A DNA stretch of 22,152 nucleotides from Hansfordia pulvinata. Lineage: Eukaryota; Ascomycota; Sordariomycetes; Xylariales. The stretch is taken from positions 1-22,152 of the forward strand of contig BJKQ01000051.1 of the NCBI GenBank assembly GCA_006538405.1, in the 5' to 3' direction. Below, one piece after another: positions 1 through 8,153 of the stretch. Both the position numbers and the translations under genes were made by a program. Under the pieces are notes generated by a model. It did not search any database. It was not told the origin of the DNA and saw nothing but the letters and a program-made list of their open reading frames with translations. Position 1 is the stretch's first letter; every line of letters begins with the position of its first letter.

Positions 1-1309
1 ATAGAGTGTGATTTCTGCCCGATCCCGGCTGGCTAACGAAAATAACTGACCTTAATAGGTTGGGTACTGTAGGAACCCCCGGGCAATGGCGGCCTTAACG
101 TGAGGGTCCTAAGGTAGCGGAATACCTTGACTGTTAAATGCAGTCTTTGCATGAATGATGTAACGATACAACAGCTGTCTCTATGATTGACTCAGTGAAA
201 TTGGCATAACTGTGCAGATACAGTTTACCTCTAGTTAGACGAGAAGACCCTATGCAGCTTTACTGTTACTAATTACTAGGTGCGGTTGGGGACAAATTTT
301 AGTAAATAAGGTAATCGATAAGATAAAAATGTAATACCTTTATTTGGGGATCGTACTGTGTAGGTTATATTAACCTTCTTTCTTAGAATCTAACGATTCT
401 TTGAAGGTAACCTTAGAAAGGAAAAATCGCTAGGAGACAGTTTATGCGGGCACAGACCCCACAAAGAGTAAATGGGAGTGTCCAATTATGTTATATATTT
501 GTTAAAGCGTGAGCTTAAATTTAATCTCAACTGGTTACGTTTTACGTTTCTATTGAGATTAATAACAGACGTATAACTATATAAAATTTTGTTTTGGTCT
601 TTAAGACTTAAACAAGAACTTTATTATCCTGGACTAAATTATAACGGTTCATAAGCTATCTTGCTCATGGATCGGTAAATTTGAAAGACTTCAAGGGTCG
701 TCTAGGAAACCCGGTTTACCGGGTAGTTCATTATTGTTTGTTTGTAATAGTAGGTAGCGATGCTATATTCTATCTTATATATGTATAGAGGTACAAGCCT
801 AGATACGGAACTTGTTCCGTGTCTAATTTTGATCTTTGCTTTTTTTGTAGTTTCTACCTTTTATGGGCTTTATCCTTTAATATAAAGGAGCAAGACTATA
901 GCTTGCTCTGACGACCGAGGGTGACGTAAGTTTCCCTTTGCCGTCTAAAGTTTGCTATAGCTCTAATTTAGCTCGGTTTAAATATACAACCCATTTATGA
1001 GGAGCAATTTATCAATTAGGTAAGATTTTTACTATAGCGAAATTAGTTGTAATTAAAAAGTTACGAAGGGTAATCCTTTCTAATAATTTATTATCTGTAG
1101 CTGTTATATGTTTTATTTTAAGTAAATATATCGTGTATCTACTAAACATAAAACAGTTATGGTTCTGTATATTACTTACCAAGTTTAATGGCTAAATCTT
1201 GCCTTACTGTTTGACCACCAACAAGTCTTACAGTCGCGTAAGCGGGGCATAGGATCACAAGACACCTTAAGGAAAGGTCTTGGATTATTGGAAAAGCTAC
1301 GCTAGGGAT
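1..1309 (+). rRNA. rnl: Large-subunit rRNA, arm A copy, partial exon (5' truncated by window)
   Basis: Conserved 23S-type domain IV-V sequence starts at the first base. It includes GGTCCTAAGGTAGCG near 106-120, the segment with ACTCAGTGAAATTGG at 190-204, and GACGAGAAGACCCTATG near 239-255. The exon ends at GCTAGGGAT, equivalent to E. coli position 2449, where the group I intron enters. Compared with arm B it lacks one G at 448-450 in the P-loop, two bases near 636 and one A near 695. Only the 3' part of the gene is present, so this copy may be a truncated duplicate unless it continues outside the window. Confidence 0.93.
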
Positions 1310-1452
1310 GTTTGTCCTTCAATCTTTAAATAAATATATACTAAATAAGTAGTAATTTTAACTACTTCGATTAATACCATTTCATGAGAGGAACCTTCCA
1401 CATAAAGCTCATTGATTGGTATTTTTTGAGGCTAAAATTCATGTTTACACAA

Positions 1453-1482
1453 GGGTGGGGGGGGAACCCCCCCCTTCCGCTC
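1453..1482. repeat. G-run/C-run palindrome in the intron (arm A)
   Basis: GGGT, then eight G, AA, eight C, TTCCGCTC. The arm B counterpart (about 12296-12320) lacks the extra GGGT. The same kind of element occurs at 7092, 19858 and 21328. Confidence 0.8.
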
Positions 1483-2128
1483 TTTTTTTAGGTATATTAT
1501 GACTTTAAATATAAGCTAAAGTAGCTTATATTTATTTTCGTATTTAAATAATTGAGAATAATAAGGTTAAATTTCAAAGATTACTTTCTTTTTGAGCTAC
1601 AATAAGATGATATAATTCCGGGTAAGTATCCCAGGAAAGAATAGCTTCGAGCTCCGCACAGATAAGTAAATTTGAAGCGAAATTTTTCGGAGTGAAATAA
1701 ACTAGAGGGAATGTTTGTGTGAGGTTTAGCTTCAGGTAGGAGAGCAGAGCTTTTTAGGGTGCGGTAACCAGTGCGGACTACTGATCCTTTGGATGGGTAC
1801 CCCCAGCAAACTCTCCTTCTCCTGTGTGGCGTTAATCGGAGATTCAGCAAGCTCTGCTCTCATAAGGAGAGCTTGCACCCACCCACCTACAAAGGAAGCT
1901 ACAGCTCTCATGCAAGCTCCCTCCCTCCCACTTAAGGGACTAGTTTTGTTTTTGCGATGAAAAAATCGTTCAACGACTATTAGGCTGCGCAAGCTCCGCC
2001 ATAAAAACCTTACTTTTTTTTTTTTGAGCTGGGTGATGCGGTTTTGAGGCACAAGCTCTCAGAGTAACCACCTCTCACCAGCTCATATATATATAAACGA
2101 AATTTTATAAAAAATTCATAACTAAAAT

Positions 2129-3824
2129 ATGAAACATACGAAAATTCAAAATTTAAATAGAGTTAGAACCTTAGGCGCAAGCTCTGATAATAATATAAAT
2201 TATCCTTATATTTTTTCATCTGATAGAGGAGGGCGTAAACTCGAAACTTCTTTACTTAAGGCAGGTAATCCTGCCGCTGTGAAATTAACTCCTTTTAACG
2301 TACATAAAAAAATAGTAGGTGAAACAAGTTATTTTCCAGCTGTATCGAAAGAATGGAAAAATTCAGTATATACTTATAATTCTAATACTACAAAAAATTA
2401 CCCGGCATATAATTTAAATATAAATACTTTAATAAAAGGATATTTTAATATGTATTTTAAAAATAAATTTATGTCGGCAGGGTGGGGTACTTCTCCCCAG
2501 TACAAACATAAATTGATTTCTCGTAAAAAAAGAATCATGTCTTTAAATAAGATTTTAGTAAGTAAAGCAGAAGTAAAACACACAAATTCTAAAGCTATAA
2601 TAACAATTTTTGTTTATAATAGAGAACAAATGGTATTAGACCAAAAATTAAGTCGTTTAATACCTATTTTTAATAAATTAGTTTTATTTTTAATGAAATT
2701 TAATTTGGCTGAACGGTTTAGAGTTAGCTTGGGACCTAGTTTGAAGGGTGAAGTAGGATACCCTTCCGTGTTTGACTATGTCACAGCAAGCTCTCACACA
2801 TCTAAAGAATCAGTTAATAGTATATTTATGAATACTTTTTTGAATAAAATATTTAGACCTTTATTTGAATTAAAAAATTTAAAAAAATATAAACTCGCTG
2901 TCTGATGCTTTAATCGGAGAAGGAGGCAGAGCTTGCGCAGCACACCAAGCAAGCTCTGCTTTCAAGCTTACTGGGGTTTCAGGCGCAAGCTCATGTAACC
3001 TACCTAAGGATAAGAGCTTGCGGCTTAAATTTCAATATTCATTATATAAAATTCGTATATTATTAAAAAATATTAGAAGATTAAAATTAAAATTAAATTT
3101 AAATCATTACAAAATGGAAAAACAATTTTTATCTAAATTAGGTAATTATATTAGTCAATATTATGGTAAAGAAGTAGAATTTAATATAGTTAATTTAAAA
3201 TCTATAACACATAATTCAGATATATTTACTCAAATTTTAACTTCAAAAATGAAGAAAGAAAAAGCAAGTCCAATTGCATTAATGAATCTTTTATTAAGTA
3301 AATTTAAATTCAAAGATGAAAACCCTTCAGATAGATCTAAAGTTCTTAAATTAGTAGATAATAGTTTAGTTGCAAATAAATTTAAAAATATTAACATAAG
3401 TTCAATACTTAGTAATAATATGGGTGTTTCAGGTGAGAGCTCTTATCCTTTGGATCAGAAGCCTTCACCTAGTTCTTTAAATGAATTATTAATGAATATA
3501 CATAAGAATACTACCATGTCTAATGATTACAGTGATTCAGAAAATTTCACTGTAGAAAAAATTATATTGAATAAAATAAAGTATAAAGATACAAGAGGTG
3601 TTCGAATTAGAGTAAAAGGTAGATTAACTAAACGTTATAAAGCAGCTAGAGCTACATACAAATTTAAATGAAAAGGAGGATTGAAAAATTTAGATTCAGC
3701 TTTTAAAGGATTATCTTCTGTAGTTTATAGAGGTCATTTAGATTCAAATGTAGAAAAATCTATGCTAGCAAGTAAACGAAGAATTGGATCTTTCGCTGTG
3801 TCAGGTTGACTAGCTACTAAGTAA
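2129..3824 (+). pseudogene. rps3: Ribosomal protein S3 (RPS3), arm A copy, frameshifted
   Basis: This is the intron-encoded small-subunit ribosomal protein. The sequence matches the intact copy at 9954-11648 except for one extra A in the run at 2881-2887 (seven here, six there). The frame runs from ATG 2129 to the shift. With TGA read as Trp it then runs about 37 codons out of frame to TAA at 2996, giving about 289 residues instead of 564. The rest of the gene (to TAA 3822-3824) stays open in the shifted frame, including the C-terminal RVKGRLTKRYKAAR region. It may be a decaying duplicate or a homopolymer miscall. Confidence 0.85.
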
Positions 3825-3879
3825 TAACTATTAGTATTGAGCCTTAATATACCTAAAAATTCGTAAAGGGAAGGTATAT

Positions 3880-3972
3880 CCAGAACCTTAACCTTAACCT
3901 TAACCTTAATCTTAACCTTAACGAAAGGAGAGTTTACACACGGAGAGTTTACACACGGAGAGTTTACACACG
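3880..3972. repeat. (CCTTAA)n array plus 15-mer tandem downstream of rps3 (arm A)
   Basis: CCAGAA is followed by seven CCTTAA-type units (3884-3923) and then three perfect copies of GGAGAGTTTACACAC (3928-3972). It sits inside the intron between the rps3 stop and the P7 region. The arm B copy is at 9806-9898. Confidence 0.88.
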
Positions 3973-4092
3973 GAAATACAGCAAGCAAGCTCTCATGGAG
4001 GGCTAGTTGAAATATATATATAGAAAAAAAAAAGAAGAAATAGTCTGAACCATTTTGTAAAAAGTGGAAATTAATTTAAAGATAACATGTTG

Positions 4093-4660
4093 AACAGGCT
4101 AATTTGCGCAAGAGTGTGCAAAATGAGTGCGCGGTTTGGCACCTCGATGTCGGCTTAACTTATCCTCATGGATGCAGAAACTATGTAGGGTACGACTGTT
4201 CGTCGATTAAAAAGTTACATGAGCTGGGTTAAATACGTCGTGAGACAGTATGGTTTCTATCTCTAGAGGAAATTAGAATATAATAAGGAATAACCTATGT
4301 ACGAAAGGAACTTGGAATATTAATATAATTAATATTGAAATAACAAAATTGATAATCTCTGGTTTACCTGTTGTTTATATGTCTTAGTAAAATTATTTAT
4401 TAAGACTATCCTACTTTCACTTGAGTAGTTATGATAGTATAGGCACGGCAGGGAAGCTATGTTAGTCCGAGATAAGTGCTGAAAGCATATAGGCACGAAG
4501 CTCACCTTAAGATATTTCTTAAATATACGTAATAGATCATTACAAACATTAAGGGGAGGGTTTTTAATTAGCTCTTTCCTCTTAAAGAATATAGGCTTAA
4601 TCTGTAATAATCTAGAGATTTTAAGGAAGTAAGTACTAATTAGATAAATAACTGATATTT
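4093..4660 (+). rRNA. rnl: Large-subunit rRNA, arm A copy, last exon
   Basis: It starts AACAGGCTAATTTGCGC and continues with GTTTGGCACCTCGATGTCGGC (E. coli about 2490-2510), the sarcin-ricin loop TACGAAAGGA near 4299-4308, and GCTGAAAGCATATAGGCACGAAG near 4479. The 3' end is set approximately after GTACTAATTAGAT by analogy with the E. coli terminus. Relative to arm B it lacks one T near 4260. Confidence 0.9.
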
Positions 4661-4973
4661 TATATATATCTTACACTTTATAAAAATAGCTTTAATTTCG
4701 GGCTACTTAGAGATATATTTGAGGTAGTTTTTTTTTTCTGAGTAAGTTAAAGTTTAAGGGGAATTTTTGGAGCGGAGGTGAATAATTCTAGGAGTTTTAT
4801 CCTATGGATCAGAAAGCTCTAGCTCTCATGCAAGCTCGTCATGCTGGGATTTTTTAGTGGATGATGATTCCCTCCTTTATTAAGTTAGTTCTCCACCTTT
4901 TCATTCCTCTCATATAAGCTCCTCCCTTTATGTAGTTACAAGCTTATAGTTATAAGTTTGAACATTAAGAATA
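4661..4973. other. Intergenic region, rnl to tRNA-Thr (arm A)
   Basis: AT-rich, with no gene. It holds a GCAAGCTC core at about 4834 next to a GGATCAGAAAGCTCTAGC segment. Arm B differs by an extra ATT near 4667 and one extra G near 4787. Confidence 0.6.
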
Positions 4974-5044
4974 GCCTGATTAGCATAAAAGCAATGCAAT
5001 TGTTTTGTAATCAATAGAAGGCAGTGCGATACTGCCATTGGGCT
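4974..5044 (+). tRNA. trnT: tRNA-Thr (TGT)
   Basis: Acceptor GCCTGAT pairs with ATTGGGC. The anticodon loop is TTTGTAA, giving anticodon TGT. The T stem GGCAG/CTGCC is perfect, and one mismatch closes the anticodon stem. It is first in the tRNA run downstream of rnl. An identical copy lies in arm B. Confidence 0.92.
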
Positions 5045-5547
5045 AAATATTTATAGTTATAGTTTGCTTGGTGTGTAGGCATTTCTTCTCCGATTCAGCC
5101 ACCTTGATAATTTAATTATTCTGTGAGCGAGCGGTTGTTTGTAGGGCTATAATTCTTATGTAGAGGGTGTGCGTATCCAGAACCAGAACCAGAACCAGAA
5201 CCTTGGGTTAAGGTAAAGGTTAAGGTAAAGGTAAAGGTGAAGGTTAAGGATCCGCAAGCAGAGCTTGCGGATCCGGAGGATACGCCTCCTTGTGTAGGCT
5301 AAATTCTTAGGGAGCTTGCTGATCCGGAGGATACACACCCTCATGAATTTAGCCTCCCTAAAAGTGTAACCGAAATATAGCACCCTGGATGAGAGTTTAC
5401 ACCACACAGCACTAAAAAAAAATCCCTTCGAAATATAGGGTCTTTTCTCGATCAGCAAGCTATAGCTATCGTGAAGGATTCTTTAGCAAGCTTCCCTCCC
5501 TTTTTAAGTTCAACCTTAAATACTTTAGTATTTAATTAAACCTTATA
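5045..5547. repeat. Repeat-dense intergenic region, tRNA-Thr to tRNA-Glu (arm A)
   Basis: A mosaic of repeat modules: GGCTATAATTCTTATG at 5143-5159; the (CCAGAA)n/(GGTTAA)n composite at 5173-5249; a 27-bp palindrome at 5248-5274; GGCTAAATTC segments in both directions at 5297 and 5340; GAGCTTGC cores at 5262 and 5310. A 100-codon ORF antisense to this mosaic is low-complexity and not credited as a gene. Confidence 0.8.
5173..5274. repeat. Composite hexamer repeat ending in a GGATCC palindrome (arm A)
   Basis: Four CCAGAA/AGAACC units are followed by GGTTAA/GGTAAA-type units. The array abuts a perfect palindrome at 5248-5274: GGATCCGCAAGC, loop AGA, GCTTGCGGATCC (12-bp stem). The same order of parts recurs at 19005, 19605 and 21964. 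The arm B copy is at 8500-8601. Confidence 0.85.
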
Positions 5548-5620
5548 GGATTAGTAGTCAAGCGGTACGACGTGACCCTTTCAACGTCATTATACACGGG
5601 TTCGAATCCCGTCTAGTCTA
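5548..5620 (+). tRNA. trnE: tRNA-Glu (TTC)
   Basis: Acceptor GGATTAG/CTAGTCT, anticodon loop CTTTCAA (anticodon TTC), T stem ACGGG/CCCGT with loop TTCGAAT. It lies five bases before tRNA-Met. A second copy is in arm B. Confidence 0.93.
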
Positions 5621-5625
5621 TTCGA

Positions 5626-5697
5626 TGCGGATTAGTGTAATAGTTAACATATTTGGCTCATGCCCAGATGATGAAGGTGCAATTCCTTTGTCCGCTT
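5626..5697 (+). tRNA. trnM: tRNA-Met (CAT), first copy of the pair, possibly initiator
   Basis: Anticodon stem TTTGG/CCAGA, loop CTCATGC (CAT); T stem GAAGG/CCTTT. The first acceptor pair is T-T, i.e. unpaired, as in initiator tRNAs. Assignment as the initiator is therefore a weak inference. Confidence 0.88.
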
Positions 5698-5980
5698 ATA
5701 CATAAAAAAAAAAAAGAGCTTGCATGTTTACACTTAAAATTAGTGCGTGCTGGCAGAGGGGAGGGATTTTTTTTTGTGCTGTGTTTTATATCCATGTGTG
5801 TGGGGGCTATAATTCTTATGGGCTATAATTCTTATGGGCGGAGCTTGCGCCCTCCGCCTTCCGCCTCCGCCCCTCTCCTTCGGTTACGTATAAATCCTTA
5901 TTTAAGATTGCAAGGTAGGTATACCCACCTGCTATCATTAAATAAAATTTGAGGTGATATTATTTATTCCTTTTAAATAA
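5698..5980. repeat. Repeat-dense intergenic region between the two tRNA-Met genes (arm A)
   Basis: It contains a 12-A run, a GAGCTTGCATGTTTACAC module at 5716, and a perfect tandem of the 16-mer GGGCTATAATTCTTAT at 5804-5835. This is followed by GCGGAGCTTGCGCCC and CCGCC-rich sequence. A 99-codon frame across it is an artefact of the repeats. Confidence 0.75.
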
Positions 5981-6053
5981 GAGGCTATAGCTTAATTGGT
6001 AAAGCGTACTGCTCATAACGGTAATTATAAGTGTTCAAGTCACTTTGGCCTTA
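5981..6053 (+). tRNA. trnM: tRNA-Met (CAT), second copy of the pair
   Basis: Acceptor GAGGCTA/TGGCCTT, D stem GCTT/AAGC-like, anticodon stem TACTG/CGGTA with loop CTCATAA (CAT), T stem AAGTG/CACTT. It differs clearly in sequence from the neighbouring tRNA-Met and is probably the elongator. Repeated in arm B. Confidence 0.9.
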
Positions 6054-6409
6054 AAAAACCCCTAAAAATTTTTTTTTATAATTTAATTAGTAAATTGTAG
6101 CTTTTCTACTAGTAGGAAGCTATTAAAGTTTACTGCTTTATATTTTGTGCCTACTTAACTTTAACTTGATGTTATTACTATATATATGGTTTTGGCCGTA
6201 TTAAAGCTTACTTAAAGAGGGTCAGGGAAGGGGCAGGATAACTTGCATGTTTACACTTATCGGGGAAGGAGAGCTTGCGGCGGCTACATCTAGCTTGCTG
6301 TGACTACGTCGGCTATGATTCTTAAGGGGGTACCCACCATCGCACCCAAGCAAGCTCTGTATCCTCCTAGGTACTCTGGTACGTTTTCCTCAACCTTATA
6401 ATAAAAAAT
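6054..6409. other. Intergenic region spanning the inner end of arm A
   Basis: No gene is seen. There is a hairpin-like TAGCTTTTCTACTAGTAGGAAGCTA segment split by changes near 6098-6123, a GCATGTTTACAC module at 6244, a GAGCTTGC core at 6271, and GGCTATGATTCTTAAG at 6311. The arm ends at 6373. Confidence 0.6.
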
Positions 6410-6481
6410 GCTTAAGACAGGACTTGAACCTGCAGCACGATGGGCTTCAATCATCTACTCTACCAATTGAGTTACCTAAGC
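6410..6481 (-). tRNA. trnF: tRNA-Phe (GAA)
   Basis: Read on the minus strand: acceptor GCTTAGG/CTTAAGC, D stem ACTC/GAGT, anticodon loop TTGAAGC (GAA), T stem GCAGG/CCTGT. It follows Leu and Ala on the minus strand, the expected order after arm B. In relatives further tRNAs would follow; here the sequence turns into arm A instead. Confidence 0.92.
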
Positions 6482-6843
6482 TTATGTATAATTCCGTAAA
6501 GGTACTATGGAAAGCTTACTTAAGGGAAAGGTGTGATATTATCAGCCTTTCCCACCCTTTCCTTTCTTCATATAGATACAATATCAAAAGCAAACTATCT
6601 AATATGAAAAAAGGCTCTTAATTAATAACTTCCTTTTGTGTGGGCAGAGGCCGAATAAATAGCAAGCTCTCCGTTCCATAATTACACCTAAATAAACTTT
6701 CGTTTAATATAGAGATTTGGTTTTAGTTATATATATGTAAATTTTGAACATATCGAAAGTGCTAACTTCCCCCCCCCTCCCCTCCTACCAGTAAACTCAC
6801 TATTACATGAGCCTAATATAAGCGAACATAAAAATCAAATATT
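6482..6843. other. Intergenic region, tRNA-Ala to tRNA-Phe
   Basis: AT-rich, with one GCAAGCTCTCC core near 6663 and a C-rich tract at 6771-6785. A 65-codon frame that starts inside tRNA-Phe is not credible. Confidence 0.5.
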
Positions 6844-6914
6844 GGAGACACCCCGAATCGAACAGAGATAAGAAACGTGCAACATTCCTGTTTTACCTAT
6901 TAAACCATGTCCCC
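6844..6914 (-). tRNA. trnA: tRNA-Ala (TGC)
   Basis: Minus strand: acceptor GGGGACA/TGTCTCC, D stem GTTT/AAAC, anticodon stem GGAAT/GTTTC with loop GTTGCAC (TGC), T stem CTCTG/CGGGG with several G.T pairs. Its position between Leu and Phe supports Ala. Confidence 0.85.
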
Positions 6915-7251
6915 TATAAATATAGAAACTTACGCCTTTAAACGCTAAATGACTTAACTCTTTTAAGAGATACGCCTAGAATCGCCACCGATTAATACTT
7001 TAAAAGTTTTTGAGGGCGGCTAAGGGTGTGCGCTCTCTATGTAAACGTGTTCTTACTTTTAAATATAAACCTGAGGGATTTTATGTGAGGCGCGGAGGGG
7101 GGGGGTACCCCCCCCCCTCCTCCGCTCTCATGCAAGCTCGCCCTACTTAAAAAAAAAGGATAAAATAGCTGGGTTTTCAGCCACCTATATCCTATTGTAG
7201 CTTAACATAAAGGTAGCTTAAGTTACCTTTATATTATAAAAATGTAAATAT
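6915..7251. repeat. Intergenic region with G-run/C-run palindrome
   Basis: The main element is the palindrome at 7092-7126: GCGGA, nine G, TA, ten C, then TCCTCCGC, followed by the TCATGCAAGCTCG module. Near 7211-7230 AAGGTA and TACCTT flank CTTAAG as another inverted repeat. No gene is seen. Confidence 0.7.
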
Positions 7252-7332
7252 ATCCGAGGACGACTTGAACGTCCACGATTATTCATCAACAAAGCTTAAG
7301 TTTGCACTGTCTACCTATTCCAGCACTCGGAT
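7252..7332 (-). tRNA. trnL: tRNA-Leu (TAA)
   Basis: Minus strand: acceptor ATCCGAG/CTCGGAT, anticodon stem GCAAA/TTTGT with loop CTTAAGC (TAA), long variable arm, T stem GGACG/CGTCC. The class II shape and anticodon give Leu(UUR). Confidence 0.93.
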
Positions 7333-7720
7333 TTTTTTTTTCTAATTAGGCTAGGACGCTAACTCTACTTTATACGTGTATAGCAGAGGACATCTCAGGA
7401 TACCTAGAAGGATACAAAACTTGTTTGGGTGCGATGGTGGGTACCCCTTAAGAAACATAACCGACGTAGTCACAGCAAGCTAGATGTAGCCGCCGCAAGC
7501 TCTCCTTCCCCGATAAGTGTAAACATGCAAGTTATCCTGCCCCTTCCTGACCCTCTTTAAGTAAGCTTTAATACGGCCAAAACCATATATATAGTAATAA
7601 CATCAAGTTAAAGTTAAGTAGGCACAAAATATAAAGCAGTAAACTTTAATAGCTTCCTACTAGTAGAAAAGCTACAATTTACTAATTAAATTTATAAAAA
7701 AAAAATTTTAGGGGGTTTTT
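7333..7720. other. Intergenic region spanning the inner end of arm B
   Basis: The left part (7333-7400) is unique. From 7401 it mirrors 6054-6373, with substitutions concentrated at 7401-7461. It carries a GCAAGCTCTCC core at about 7495 and a GTGTAAACATGCAAG module at 7517. No gene. Confidence 0.6.
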
Positions 7721-7793
7721 TAAGGCCAAAGTGACTTGAACACTTATAATTACCGTTATGAGCAGTACGCTTTACCAATTAAGCTATAGCCTC
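7721..7793 (-). tRNA. trnM: tRNA-Met (CAT), arm B second copy
   Basis: Same sequence as the gene at 5981-6053, on the opposite strand: acceptor GAGGCTA/TGGCCTT and anticodon loop CTCATAA. In arm B it sits in the native order before tRNA-Leu. Confidence 0.9.
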
Positions 7794-8076
7794 TTATTTA
7801 AAAGGAATAAATAATATCACCTCAAATTTTATTTAATGATAGCAGGTGGGTATACCTACCTTGCAATCTTAAATAAGGATTTATACGTAACCGAAGGAGA
7901 GGGGCGGAGGGCGGAAGGCGGAGGGCGCAAGCTCCGCCCATAAGAATTATAGCCCATAAGAATTATAGCCCCCACACACATGGATATAAAACACAGCACA
8001 AAAAAAATCCCTCCCCTCTGCCAGCACGCACTAATTTTAAGTGTAAACATGCAAGCTCTTTTTTTTTTTTATGTAT
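7794..8076. repeat. Repeat-dense intergenic region between the two tRNA-Met genes (arm B)
   Basis: Reverse complement of 5698-5980, including the 16-mer tandem (about 7939-7970) and the A/T runs. It differs from arm A by one base in the run near 7999-8007. Confidence 0.75.
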
Positions 8077-8148
8077 AAGCGGACAAAGGAATTGCACCTT
8101 CATCATCTGGGCATGAGCCAAATATGTTAACTATTACACTAATCCGCA
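8077..8148 (-). tRNA. trnM: tRNA-Met (CAT), arm B first copy
   Basis: Identical to the gene at 5626-5697 on the opposite strand: anticodon loop CTCATGC, unpaired first acceptor position. Confidence 0.88.
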
Positions 8149-8153
8149 TCGAA

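Larger units (their letters stand above)
1310..4092 (+). other. Group I intron mL2450 (rps3-bearing), arm A copy
   Basis: Joining 1309 to 4093 restores GGGATAACAGGCT, the conserved rRNA sequence around E. coli 2445-2457. The P1 helix is visible: exon AGGGAT (1304-1309) pairs with intron GTCCTT (1314-1319), giving the obligatory U.G pair at the 5' splice site. The intron ends in G. A likely P7 is GACTA (1938-1942) with TAGTC (4041-4045), which places the RPS3 ORF in the P8 loop. This is the classical site of rps3 in Pezizomycotina rnl. The intron also holds repeat modules at 1735-2080 and 3880-4000 and a 10-bp hairpin around 1508-1531. The fold beyond P1 and P7 was not worked out. Confidence 0.9.
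1..6373 (+). repeat. Large inverted repeat, arm A
   Basis: Arm A is the reverse complement of 7401-13775. Paired positions sum to about 13772-13778 all along, so the arms are collinear. It carries the rnl 3' portion, the rps3 intron, the last rnl exon and tRNA-Thr, -Glu, -Met, -Met. By eye identity is above 99%, and most differences are one-base indels in short runs. The inner end is not sharp: matching is near perfect to about 6312, then six substitutions and an indel fall in the last 60 bases. The outer end cannot be seen because the window begins inside it. A real repeat or an assembly fold-back are both possible. Confidence 0.93.
6374..7400. other. Single-copy spacer between the inverted-repeat arms
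   Basis: This 1027-bp stretch has no counterpart in either arm. It contains tRNA-Phe, tRNA-Ala and tRNA-Leu(TAA), all on the minus strand, continuing the Thr-Glu-Met-Met series of arm B. Recombination between the arms would flip this segment; that is inference. Confidence 0.85.

Noticed and set aside
106..120. Possible occupied homing-intron site at GGTCCTAAGGTAGCG
   Set aside because: This conserved rRNA segment is a known target of I-CeuI-type homing in other organisms, but here it is uninterrupted in both arms, so there is no intron.
1581..2052. Overlapping small ORFs in the 5' part of the intron (and 11628-12194 in arm B)
   Set aside because: They lie in the intron core and repeat-rich region upstream of rps3, with no LAGLIDADG or GIY-YIG motif and only repeat-derived sequence.
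3880..3923. Telomere of a linear mitochondrial DNA (TTAACC array)
   Set aside because: The array is internal, short, and repeated at several interior sites. No molecule end can be seen, so telomere function is not supported.
3928..3972. CRISPR-like direct repeats
   Set aside because: The 15-mers are contiguous, with no spacers and no associated genes; this is a tandem repeat in a mitochondrial intron.
3734..3988. 84-codon ORF antisense to the rps3 end, also at 9790-10044
   Set aside because: It overlaps the conserved C-terminus of rps3 and the TTAACC and 15-mer repeats; its sequence (repeated CVNSP, then KVKVKV) is repeat translation.
5156..5458. 100-codon minus-strand ORF, duplicated on the plus strand at 8316-8618
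   Set aside because: It is translated hexamer repeat (alternating Leu-Tyr/Leu-Asn and Phe-Trp runs) and repeat modules, exists twice only because of the inverted repeat, and has no recognisable domain.
6424..6621. 65-codon ORF
   Set aside because: It starts inside tRNA-Phe on the opposite strand and has no family resemblance.
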